Below, in pieces: positions 49,204 through 57,475 of a stretch of DNA of 64,000 bases. Both the position numbers and the translations under genes were made by a program. Below the pieces are notes generated by a model that was not told the origin of the DNA, made no database searches, and worked only from the letters and a program-made list of their open reading frames with translations. Numbering within the stretch: the first letter of the stretch is position 1; the number at the start of each line of letters is the position of its first letter. The DNA comes from Pedobacter sp. SL55 (lineage in GTDB: Bacteria > Bacteroidota > Bacteroidia > Sphingobacteriales > Sphingobacteriaceae): contig NZ_CP113059.1 of assembly GCF_026625705.1 (NCBI RefSeq), forward strand, positions 3,906,001 through 3,970,000. The letters are read 5' to 3'.

Positions 49204-49221
49204 TTTTAAGACTTATCCCCC
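49183..49221 (-). terminator. Terminator-like hairpin at recombinase remnant end
   Basis: GGGGG (49190-49194) pairs with CCCCC (49217-49221), with an inner CTTAA/TTAAG stem. On the minus strand it is followed by a run of seven T. The intact recombinase ends with an analogous hairpin at 63086-63115. Confidence 0.6.
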
Positions 49222-49230
49222 GTTACGGGT
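49218..49230 (+). repeat. 13-bp direct repeat, left copy (candidate att)
   Basis: CCCCGTTACGGGT here is identical to 63113-63125, at the end of the intact recombinase and inside the tRNA-His 3' end. Both follow a terminator hairpin after a recombinase 3' end. The 225 bp to the right (to 49455) hold no recognised gene. Confidence 0.6.
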
Positions 49231-49455
49231 CAGTGGCGGTGCGTAATTCGAACCATTTTGTGGACGAATTGATTGAAATAGGCGGATTTTCTAAAATCCT
49301 AGATTAACAATCCACTAACAGTAACCTTTGATCCATTTTATTAGGGAAGAATTTTAAAGTTTTATTTTTCCACCACTATTTAGCCCTTATTTTCTGCTAT
49401 GGAAAGATTGCATTTGGCAGCGCCCCGACATTATACTAATCTATGAAGTTAAAAA

Positions 49456-50415
49456 TCAAACCTCAGCGACAGTTGAAGTGAGTTCCTCACTGCTTATAGT
49501 CAGCTTTTTTATGGTGCCAGTTTTACTCGCTGATAAAGCTAGATTTAGATCAATAGTGATGAGATAAAAAATCTTGTCCCTGAACTTTATCCGCTGTGGC
49601 CAAGTATTATCCTTTTCAGTTCCAGTAAATTCGATTTTGGCATGGTCAAAGTTGAAGATTACCAAATAACCAAGATTTTTGTGATAATCATCTGCATATT
49701 TAACAACTTGTGCAAAACCGCCTTTTATCCTTGCTGCTCCATAATTTTTTTCTTTATCGATGATCTTTATTTCCAATACTAAAGGATCTTCTGTATGCAA
49801 CATGCTGACTACGTCAGCTCTTCCAGATGCCGATAGCGGAGTTGAGAATGGATATTCGATTCCTTGGTCAAAAAGAAATAACCGCAGATCTTCCTCTAAT
49901 TTGTTTTCGCCATTCGATGAGTTTGAACGAAATATATCATTCAGCTTTTGTTTAAAGAACCATTCCGAACGTAATTTGTAACGTTCCAGCAGATATAAAA
50001 CTGAACTCGTTTCATCTAATTTATCTCCAAGATAATTAACTATTGGATCAACAATTGCCTCCACAAACTGTTGGACGCGCTCCATATTTTTAGGTCCGTC
50101 ACTGAATTCCCAAAGAAGTGCGTTAGCGTTATATTTAGGTTTGGCAGTTTGAAATATGATAAGATGGTATTTGAATACAGCTTCTTCTTCTTCACAGTCA
50201 AAAGACCATCTTTCGAAATTATCTCCATCGACCTCATTGAGGGTTTCCTGATTAGGTACGAAGCGGCTTGTAGTCAGTAATGTACTCAGCGCCAAATTAT
50301 CTTTAATCTTATCAAAAAAATATTTATTGGAATTACCAAATTGGTCAAAACTAGATTTAATGAGACGATTTCTCCATTCTTTTAGATTAACACGCAGATT
50401 ATGATTGTAATACAT
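49456..50415 (-). CDS. Predicted PD-(D/E)XK-fold nuclease-like protein
   Basis: The 319-residue protein starts MYYNHNLRVNLKEWRNRLI. The central to C-terminal part has the restriction-endonuclease-like pattern: Glu in NKLEEDLRLFLFDQGI, Asp in SASGRADVVSML, the E-x-K strand LVLEIKIID and a following Gln in GGFAQVVKYADDY. This fits a PD-(D/E)XK nuclease core, common in restriction and other defence proteins. The N-terminal half is unrecognised and may sense something or bind DNA. It is 2 bp after a small zinc ribbon protein gene in the same direction. A DNA-cleaving role is inference from the motif order only. Confidence 0.65.
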   Translation of the reverse strand: MYYNHNLRVNLKEWRNRLIKSSFDQFGNSNKYFFDKIKDNLALSTLLTTSRFVPNQETLNEVDGDNFERWSFDCEEEEAVFKYHLIIFQTAKPKYNANALLWEFSDGPKNMERVQQFVEAIVDPIVNYLGDKLDETSSVLYLLERYKLRSEWFFKQKLNDIFRSNSSNGENKLEEDLRLFLFDQGIEYPFSTPLSASGRADVVSMLHTEDPLVLEIKIIDKEKNYGAARIKGGFAQVVKYADDYHKNLGYLVIFNFDHAKIEFTGTEKDNTWPQRIKFRDKIFYLITIDLNLALSASKTGTIKKLTISSEELTSTVAEV

Positions 50416-50417
50416 AG

Positions 50418-50642
50418 TTATTTAAACATTTTTTTAATGGCTATTTCCAAGCTTTTTAGGGCTTCGTTGGCCTGATTGATTTCTGTATGGAAACTTGCGT
50501 TGTTGTCAATCAGTTTAATCGATTTTTTACAGTTGTGACAATAGCAGATTTCTTCCAACCTGATATCTCGCAACATTACTTCGAAACTGAAATTGCAAGC
50601 TGGGCAATTTATAGGCATCCAGCTATTTAGCAAGTTTATCAT
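50418..50642 (-). CDS. Small zinc ribbon protein
   Basis: The 74-residue protein has two CxxC pairs: NCPACNFSFE and CHNCKKSIK. They make a single zinc ribbon, followed by an acidic helix (NQANEALKSLEIAIKKMFK). It lies 2 bp before the nuclease-like gene and is probably co-translated with it. Such small ribbon proteins often bind nucleic acid or modify a partner protein. No family is recognised. Confidence 0.7.
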   Translation of the reverse strand: MINLLNSWMPINCPACNFSFEVMLRDIRLEEICYCHNCKKSIKLIDNNASFHTEINQANEALKSLEIAIKKMFK

Positions 50643-50724
50643 GTTGCAATTTATAAACTAAATTAACTGAAGTGTATTCAAATTTTCCACATTCAAGCTA
50701 TTTACCTTTGTTCTTCATAGCTTT

Positions 50725-51215
50725 ATGGAAAACATTAATATGAAAGTAAGTGACTTAATCATAGAAGGGCTTGATCGGATCATACATGAATCTCTGGAAA
50801 GTGTCAGGGTAGACATGAAAATTCCGAAAAAAAAATTTCAGGAGTTTCTGGATCTCGAAGATGGGAAGGCTTTTGACACCCTTTACGATGCTGTAGCAGA
50901 ACACCTGATTGACCGAGACTTTAAAAACCAATATTTACAGCAGTGGAGACAAATGACACGGAGCACCCAGGCCAAAATCATTTCTGCGCACAAAAAGCCA
51001 TTTTTGTATTTCTTTGCCTACATTCATATCTGCTTTCAAATCTATGATCGCATCAGACTGGCACTTGACGGCCAGGTCATGGACAAAAAGACAACCCTGC
51101 ACCTTTGCCTGTACGGTAACTTGTGCAGGATGGCAGATGAAATTGGAATTCTGCTATCCCATGGATATACTTCAGCAGCATTGACACTTTGGAGGACTTT
51201 CTATGAGCATAGTGT
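50725..51215 (+). pseudogene. DUF5677-like protein, truncated by an IS element
   Basis: The gene starts MENINMKVSDLIIEGLDRII and runs into the middle of a DUF5677-type helical domain (LHLCLYGNLCRMADEIGILL, then AALTLWRTFYEHS), where the left end of the IS3 element begins at 51216. The rest of the domain is not found on the other side. DUF5677 proteins occur near mobile and defence regions with no known function. Without its C-terminal half it is unlikely to work. Confidence 0.75.
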
Positions 51216-51280
51216 TGTATGCTTCCCCGAAATTGGTCCGATTAAAAATAGAAAAAAGACACTATTTTTAATTAACAATT

Positions 51281-51547
51281 ATGAAAACAACACAATTTAC
51301 AGAGGCACAGATTGTTTCAATATTGAGACAGCATGAAAAAGGCGTTAAGGTAACAGATATTGCCAGAGCAAACGGCATATCAGAGAAGACCTTCTATCGA
51401 TGGCGAAGCAAATATGGCGGGATGGAAATTAACGATCTCAAACGCCTAAAGGAACTTGAGGCAGAAAACTCCAAGCTGAAACGGATGTATACCGATCTGG
51501 CACTTTTGAACGATGCGCTAAAGGATCTGATTGAAAAAAAGCTTTAG
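51281..51547 (+). CDS. IS3-family transposase OrfA
   Basis: The 88-residue protein has a helix-turn-helix ([20 protein letters not shown]) followed by a leucine-zipper-like helix ([20 protein letters not shown]), the standard OrfA layout of IS3 elements. It binds the terminal repeats. The end of the gene, at 51535-51541, carries the slippery heptamer A AAA AAG, where ribosomes shift to orfB. Confidence 0.93.
   Translation: MKTTQFTEAQIVSILRQHEKGVKVTDIARANGISEKTFYRWRSKYGGMEINDLKRLKELEAENSKLKRMYTDLALLNDALKDLIEKKL
51535..51541 (+). promoter_or_regulatory. Programmed -1 frameshift site
   Basis: A AAA AAG is the classic -1 slippery heptamer, in the right frame register with orfA and 6 bp before its stop. 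A -1 shift here yields the OrfAB transposase. Confidence 0.75.
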
Positions 51548-52359
51548 CGCCTTGCGATAAAAAAGAAGCTGTTACTTTTCTGCTTGTCGAACATCAGATC
51601 AGTAAGCGCAAGGCTTGTGATAGCATTAAAATCTCAAGAAGCAGCTTCAGTTACTTGGCCCGCATAAAGCAGGATGACAAGTACATTGAACTATTAAATG
51701 GTTTGACAGAAAAGCACGTAAGCATAGGTTTTTGGCAATGCTACCATCGGATAAGAAAGTCAGGGGAAATGATCAACCATAAAAAACTCTACAGGATTTA
51801 CACCGCACTAAAACTGAACATAAGAAGAAGGGCTAAAAAAAGATTGCCAGCAAGGGTAAAACAGGCTTTGTTCCAGCCCGGCAAAATCAACGAGGTCTGG
51901 AGCATAGATTTTATGAGTGACAGCTTATGGGATGGCAGAAAAATAAGGTTATTGAACGTGATTGATGATTTTAACAGGGAAGTTTTAACGATAGAAACAG
52001 ACACATCGCTGCCAACATTACGGGTAATAAGGAGTTTGGAAGAAATCGCCCAGCAAAGGGGTTATCCCAAAATGATAAGGGTTGACAACGGGCCAGAATT
52101 TATTAGTGCAAAACTGGATATTTGGAGCAAGGAAAATAAGATCCAACTTGTGTTCATTCAGCCTGGTGAGCCCACGCAAAATGCTTATATCGAAAGGTTA
52201 AACGGAACTTTCAGAAGGGATATATTAAATGCCTACGTATTTAAATCAATTCAGGAAGTAAGAACAATAAGTGAAGAATGGATGAATGACTATAACTATA
52301 GTAGGCCACATAGAGCACTCAAAAATAAAACACCAATAGAATACAAATTATGCCAATAA
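51541..52359 (+). CDS. IS3-family transposase OrfB (made as the OrfAB fusion)
   Basis: The frame is open from the slippery site to 52359, so orfB begins without a start of its own, as expected for -1 frameshifting. An HTH-like region is followed by the rve/DDE integrase core. The catalytic residues are D in WSIDFMSD, D in RVDNGPEF and E in [11 protein letters not shown], with a normal DDE spacing. The sequence ends [17 protein letters not shown], a common IS3 tail. The element looks intact and could be active. Confidence 0.9.
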   Translation, partial: ALAPCDKKEAVTFLLVEHQISKRKACDSIKISRSSFSYLARIKQDDKYIELLNGLTEKHVSIGFWQCYHRIRKSGEMINHKKLYRIYTALKLNIRRRAKKRLPARVKQALFQPGKINEVWSIDFMSDSLWDGRKIRLLNVIDDFNREVLTIETDTSLPTLRVIRSLEEIAQQRGYPKMIRVDNGPEFISAKLDIWSKENKIQLVFIQPGEPTQNAYIERLNGTFRRDILNAYVFKSIQEVRTISEEWMNDYNYSRPHRALKNKTPIEYKLCQ

Positions 52360-52399
52360 ATTCTATTTTTGATTGGTACGAAATTTAGGGAAGCACACA

Positions 52400-53875
52400 G
52401 GTAGACTGCACCGCAATGGTCGTAGAAACCTTATTACTCCTTGCCGTAGCGATCAGACTGTCCATATTGTTAAAGAATATAGTCGGAAATTCATCGAAGA
52501 TCAGGCTACTTTTTAACTGGCCTTTCCTATTCACTAGCTTGATCACCCTAGAAATGTAAAGCGACAATACCGCTCCATAGACCTGCAACTTCTGCGGGTT
52601 ATTGCCCACGCAAATGATCTTGGGCTCCTTTGGATTGCTCAGGTCAAGGGTAAAATCATTACCGCTGAGTACATAATACAATTGTGGCGAAGACAACCTT
52701 GCCAGTCCGATCTTGGCCGAGGCAATCTGTCCCTCCAATTGTGGCATCGCCTTCCGCTGCAAGGCGGATATAAAGGGATTGATGAGCGGAATGATCTCTT
52801 CCTCTTCCTTCAGTATGGCGAACAAAGGGTCATAATCAAACTGGATCAGCTCGATCAGGTGTGGCAGCGTACAGTATTTTCCTTCCTTATATTTTCTCAG
52901 GTACCAGATGACGGCCGTCACAAAGTTGACCGCACTCTCTACAAAGAAATCGCCCTGTTTTTTGATCCAGTCCCTGTTCAGTCCGAGCATGATCGTTCTC
53001 GAGGCTTCCGCCGCATCGGTAATATCTTCCATGCCCTCTGGCGATAAGGGGTTACAACGGTGCTTTGGATTTTCAAGGTCGATGGCATAGAACTTTGGCC
53101 TTACCTTATAGTTCCTGTGATATTTCAATAGCTTGTTATAGGCGATCTTGGACAGGTCATCGAACTTGAAATCATAGATGAACATTGAAAAACCTTTTTT
53201 GATATGCTGGTCGATGATGTGCCGGATCACAAAATAGGTCTTACCTGCGCCCGGCGTTCCTGCCACCAGAATTCCCCTAAAGGGATTGATCACATTTATC
53301 CAACTGTTCCTGACCTTGTTCCTCAATCGATATTTAGCAGGCAAGTTGATGGAGTATTCATTCTCCAACAACCGCTCCTCTTGCGGAAAGGTTTCGTTCT
53401 CCGAATTGAATACATCCTTGCTCAGACCGTTATTGATCAACCTAGACAACATCGCACCACCCGTGAGGATGAGCAGGTATCCAATAGAGGTTATTGCCAT
53501 ATATAATACAGCTACAATCTGTGCAGGTGCGTATAGATAAAAACACAATGTACTAATGAAATACAATAGCAGTCCCGTCAGCAGGTAGGCAACAATGGCA
53601 TTCTTTTGTATTTTTTCATCCTTTCTGCCCTTTACGGCAACAAGGGAGATAATGAGCATGAGCAGGGCCGATAGTTTGGGTATCATTATCCCTCGGAACA
53701 ATCCCGTTCTTGCAATATTGGCAATCAGCCTGTCGGTGATTTCCGCTGTCCATCCCCAAGCCTTGAAAGCCTGGTAGCAGCATAGGTAAAAATGGATGGC
53801 CAGTAAGAATATACTGATCAGCCTCGTAAAATCGGTTATCTTTCTAAGTCCCTGAATATCCTCTCCGGTGTTCAT
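52400..53875 (-). pseudogene. TraG/VirD4-type coupling protein, 3' end deleted
   Basis: About 490 residues remain. Three to four N-terminal membrane helices (with YWFCY-like features) are followed by a P-loop ATPase: Walker A LVAGTPGAGKTYFV, Walker B-type LKSSLIFDEFPTIFFNN. This is the type IV coupling protein of Bacteroidota mobilisable elements, which hands the relaxase-DNA complex to the transfer channel. The chain stops at the IS boundary (about 52400) within VSTTIAVQ, so the final helices are lost. The mobilisation genes upstream are in the same direction. The loss probably disables transfer. Confidence 0.85.
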
Positions 53876-53887
53876 ATTAATATTTTT

Positions 53888-54810
53888 TTACATACTTAAT
53901 CCCTGTTCGTTCTCCCTGTTTTTCCTGCGCTTTTTCCTTTTTTTCAGTCCGGTGCCCAATGGCTCGGCATCCTGTTTTTCCAGTAACAATCCGAGGTAAT
54001 TGGTGGGTTCAGGTGGTGGAAGGTAGCTGTGCTGGCTTTCCTGTTTTGGTTCTTCAAGCTTTTGCTTTGGAGTAGATTTAATGGCAGATGCCCGCAAGTC
54101 CAGCCTTTCCCTTAGCCCCTTTGCGCTCGCATTGGCGTGATTGAAGGTTTCGCTGATCGGCCGCTGGAAATCAAATTGCTGATCGAACACCCTTTCACCA
54201 GAATTCTTAAAAGCCACCCTGTCAAACTGGCCCAGTTTCTTGGAGTGTTCCGCATTCTTGCCCCTAGATTTGTTCATTGGACTTAGCCTGATTTTATTGG
54301 CGATGTCCTTTCGGCTCACGATCACCTGAACGTGCATCTGCTCGCCAGGTTTTACCGTTCCACGCATGACCTGCCCACTTTTCACTTCTTTGTCCTTATG
54401 GGAGTAATAGCGGTGGTTTTCCAGTTTGCCGAACCACAACAGATCAGCATTGGATTGGATAGCATCTTTTTTGAAATTCCTGGCATATTCATCCATGATC
54501 TTTACGGCATATTCGCTTAACTTTTCCCTAGCCCCATCTTCTCCATAAAGTTCCTTTAAGTGGGCAATCTCCTTTTGGCTGGGGCTGATGTTGACCAGAA
54601 AGAATTTGGCATCATCTCTGCACAATTTGGCTATGTTATGATCGATCTTGTTCTTGACCTCATAGGACTGGACAGTTTTACTGTTCCCATTGAACCAAAG
54701 TGTGGGTTCTTCGGATTTGAAAAGCCTGTTCTCCTTATCAAGGTAATGTACCAGCGTACCCTGCTTCCCCTATTGTTTCCCATTTCGCTATCTGTGATGT
54801 TGATGTACAT
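53888..54810 (-). CDS. MobB-like relaxase / DUF5712 mobilisation protein (frameshifted)
   Basis: The protein nicks the transfer origin and pilots the strand. The main frame (53888-54625) contains HVQVIVSRKD, the relaxase His-x-x-x region with MHVQV, and a proline-rich basic C-terminus (KKRKKRRKNRENEQ). The N-terminus is in another frame: the ATG at 54810 begins MYINITDSEMGNN. A missing base near 54765-54773, in a run of G/A, restores GTLVHYLDKENRLF through IAKLCRDDAKFF. The total would be about 307 residues. It lies between the BtgA-like gene and the truncated coupling protein gene. Confidence 0.8.
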
Positions 54811-54813
54811 GGC

Positions 54814-55332
54814 TTACAGGTTTTTGATCTGGTTGCGAACGGTATCTACCAATTCCTCTTTTTCCCTTGTTTTGAAAGTGCCCAGTTCCTCACGGCTTTT
54901 GATATAGTAGTTTAGGATCTGCAGGAACAAGGCCTTAAGTTTGTCTTTGTCCTGTAAGGATTTGGTTATTAGGTTTTCGGTAGTGTTCAGGTTTTTGATG
55001 ATAGTTTTGTTGGCGTTGATGACCTGCTCGTTAAAGTATTTGACGATTTCCTTTTGGTTTGTGATCATCCTGTCCATGCTTTCCTTCATGGGGATGAGCA
55101 ATAGGTTTTCCTGTGCCTTAATGAAACTGGTGTAGGCTTTATGGTTTTTGGCCAAGGTGTTTTTCATCAGTTCATCGTTGATATCCGAAGGGTCTTTTTT
55201 GGTACGGTAGAAATATTCCACCATCTTGACGAACAGCTCACGTTTGGTCAGTCCTAGGGACAAGGCCACTTTTGCGAACTTGAGATCGAGCTGTGCGGGG
55301 TATTTTACCGTGTTTACATTTTCCTGTTCCAT
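54814..55332 (-). CDS. BfmA/BtgA-type mobilisation accessory protein
   Basis: The 172-residue protein has a ribbon-helix-helix-like N-terminus (YPAQLDLKFAKVALSLGLTK) and a long coiled-coil region (NEQVINANKTIIKNLNTTEN), matching the BfmA/BtgA mobilisation proteins of Bacteroides elements. These assist the relaxase at oriT. The stop is 3 bp before the relaxase start, so the two genes are one transcript. An oriT-like region is just upstream. Confidence 0.85.
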   Translation of the reverse strand: MEQENVNTVKYPAQLDLKFAKVALSLGLTKRELFVKMVEYFYRTKKDPSDINDELMKNTLAKNHKAYTSFIKAQENLLLIPMKESMDRMITNQKEIVKYFNEQVINANKTIIKNLNTTENLITKSLQDKDKLKALFLQILNYYIKSREELGTFKTREKEELVDTVRNQIKNL

Positions 55333-55351
55333 GTGTGGTTATTTGCTTTCG

Positions 55352-55424
55352 GAATTCAGAAGGGAATTCTGTTTTTGTGGTTTGATGCCTTTGCTAAAGG
55401 CCAAAGAATTCCCGGAGAATTCTT
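55352..55424. promoter_or_regulatory. Candidate oriT region with inverted repeats
   Basis: AAGAATTC (55404-55411) and GAATTCTT (55417-55424) form an 8-bp stem with a 5-nt loop. A second GAATTC pair lies at 55352-55357 and 55364-55369. It lies directly upstream of the BtgA-like and relaxase genes, where oriT is usually found. The nick site is not recognised. Confidence 0.4.
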
Positions 55425-55829
55425 GAAACCACGTAGCAGTAGCGTGGGGACAGAAAGTAAGGCTCTGCCTAACTTCCGCTTGCTCCTTTTTTTCTAAGGA
55501 AAAAGGACACTGCAAGAAGGCCGAAGCAGTGCGGATAAACAATGGAATTGTGGGTGGTTGTGCTGTACTTTTCATATTTGAAATTGAATAACAGCAAATT
55601 TGGAAAAAAGTAATGGGGTCAGTTGGGTCGGAATGGAATATACCAACGCTTTTAGCAAGAAACTACATTAACTAAAATTTGAATTATTTAAAATAATAGC
55701 AAGTTGAACTATCAGATTGAAAACAAAACTATTGTGGGAAACTCTTATGACAGTATTTAAATTTATTATGATAAATTTGAAGCTAACCAAAAAACTAATA
55801 ATGCTTTCAAATCCAATGAGAATAAGCCA

Positions 55830-57472
55830 ATGTCCAATATAGAATATCAAGAAATACATTTTAACTCTATTGAAAACCTAATCGCTTCTGACATTATTTT
55901 ACTAGTCACTGCTACCGATTTAGAAACTAGGGAACTACACAAGCAGATTACACCGCTAAATGGTTTTGACAAAATTCTACAGGTTTACAATGAAAGTTTA
56001 ACATTTTATTTAGGGAATTTCGGAAAATATAAAATTGCTCATATTCAATGTGGAATGGGTTCCATTTCTAGAGAGAGTTCTATAATTACTGTTTCTGGAA
56101 TACTCCATATTATTAAAGCTGGTGCTGTAATAATGCCAGGTATAGCTTTTGGCATTAATGATAAAAAACAAAAGATTGGTGACGTTTTAGTAGCTGAAGC
56201 TATTCAGCCATATAACAACAAACGAGTTAGTAGTGATTCCGAAGTGCAAAGAGCCTATGCTATGCCATCTAACAAAACACTACTAAATCGTTTAAAAAAC
56301 ATAAAAAATTGGAAATTTTCGGTAAGCGATAATTCCATTTCCGAAGTGAGTTATTGTCTTGTGCTATCTGGAGAAGAACTAATAGATAATAAGCAATATA
56401 GAGATGAGCTAGTTTCTAAATATAATACTGCATTAGGTGGAGAAATGGAAGGAGCTGGGGTTTATGCTGCCTGTGATGGCAGGTCACCGTGCATTTTAGT
56501 TAAAGGTATTTGTGATTTCGCAGATGGTAATAAGGGTGAAGACAAGGAAGCACGTCAAACTATTGCTGTCCAAGCAGCAATAGGTCTTATCTCGCAATTA
56601 TTTAATTCGGATAGTGCTTTTTCGGAATTTGGTGTCAAGCCTATTGGTTCAGACGCTAAAAATAAAAATTTACTTCCTACATCATCATTTAAGGAAGTTT
56701 TGTTTGATGTTTATGATAATTCAAAGGAGGATTATTACATTGAACGCTATATTGATAAAGAATTTCAAAATAACATTCTTCATTTGGGAGCTTGGGTTTA
56801 TGGAATTTCAGGGTCAGGAAAGTCTACATTGATTTCTCGAAACTTGTCGACAATTGGCATTGATTATATTCAGATAAATTTAGCATTATGTTTCGGGCAG
56901 GATGTTGAGGCTATGTTTTACGAAATCTATGTCGAACTTGTAACAAAGCTGGAAAACTCTTCAACTGTAGAAAAATTTGAGACTTTAATTTTGACACTTA
57001 AGCGGATATCAAGTGTTTTAAAAAGAACTTTTCCAACAAGAAATATGTAGTATTTATTGAAGAGATCCCTCTTGATGATCAAGGACACAAGGAATTCGCC
57101 AAAGCTATATATTCTTTATTAATTGCGAATACATCTCACACCGGCCTGGAAGGTATCCGGTTTGTTTTATCATCGATCGATGATCCAACATCGAGTATCC
57201 AGCCATTTAATCAAAAAGTATACACATTGATGAAATTTGTAAAGCTGGAAAATTGGTTAGATGAAGATTGTTCTAAACTCATTCAATTAATAGAGACACA
57301 TTGTGGAATTTCTCTTTCACCACAAGCAAAACTTGATTTACTAAGAACGTCTGAAGGTTCTCCAAGATTCATTAAAAAGTTTTTTAGAAATCTAATTTTC
57401 CAAAATAACTTTTCCGAAAGTAAAATCATGGCAACAATTATAGATACAAAAACAGAATTATTTCTCAATTAA
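55830..57472 (+). CDS. Nucleoside phosphorylase/MTAN-like domain fused to a P-loop NTPase (frameshifted)
   Basis: Residues about 20-258 form a nucleoside phosphorylase/MTAN-like domain with GGEMEGAGVYAA at 203-214 (the family acidic site) and KGICDFAD at 225-232 (the catalytic Asp). Residues from about 300 form a P-loop NTPase with Walker A GISGSGKS at 325-332. In the second frame it continues with KYVVFIEEI as a Walker B-like strand, and ends with EGSPRFIKKFFRNLI. A missing A near 57015-57025 joins both frames into about 548 residues. In STAND-type conflict systems such phosphorylase domains are effectors that destroy nucleotides. It is 3 bp upstream of the AAA-TPR gene. Catalysis is predicted only. 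Confidence 0.8.
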
Positions 57473-57475
57473 GAT

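Larger units (their letters stand above)
51216..52399 (+). mobile_element. Complete IS3-family insertion sequence (IS407-like group)
   Basis: The element is about 1184 bp with imperfect terminal inverted repeats (left TGTATGCTTCCC, right GGGAAGCACACA), both followed inward by AAAAATAG-type sequence. Inside are orfA and orfB read by programmed -1 frameshift. The flanks are two different truncated genes and no target duplication is visible, which suggests a deletion between two copies rather than simple insertion. An 88-bp right-end fragment occurs at 27247-27334. Confidence 0.9.

Noticed and set aside
49225..49260. tRNA-like 3' end next to the left 13-bp repeat
   Set aside because: It contains a TTCGAA motif, but the flanking bases cannot form a T stem or an acceptor, so I do not call a tRNA fragment there.
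55339..55575. A 78-residue minus-strand frame upstream of the BtgA-like gene
   Set aside because: It runs across palindromic repeats in the oriT-like region and has no domain-like sequence; more likely non-coding conserved DNA.
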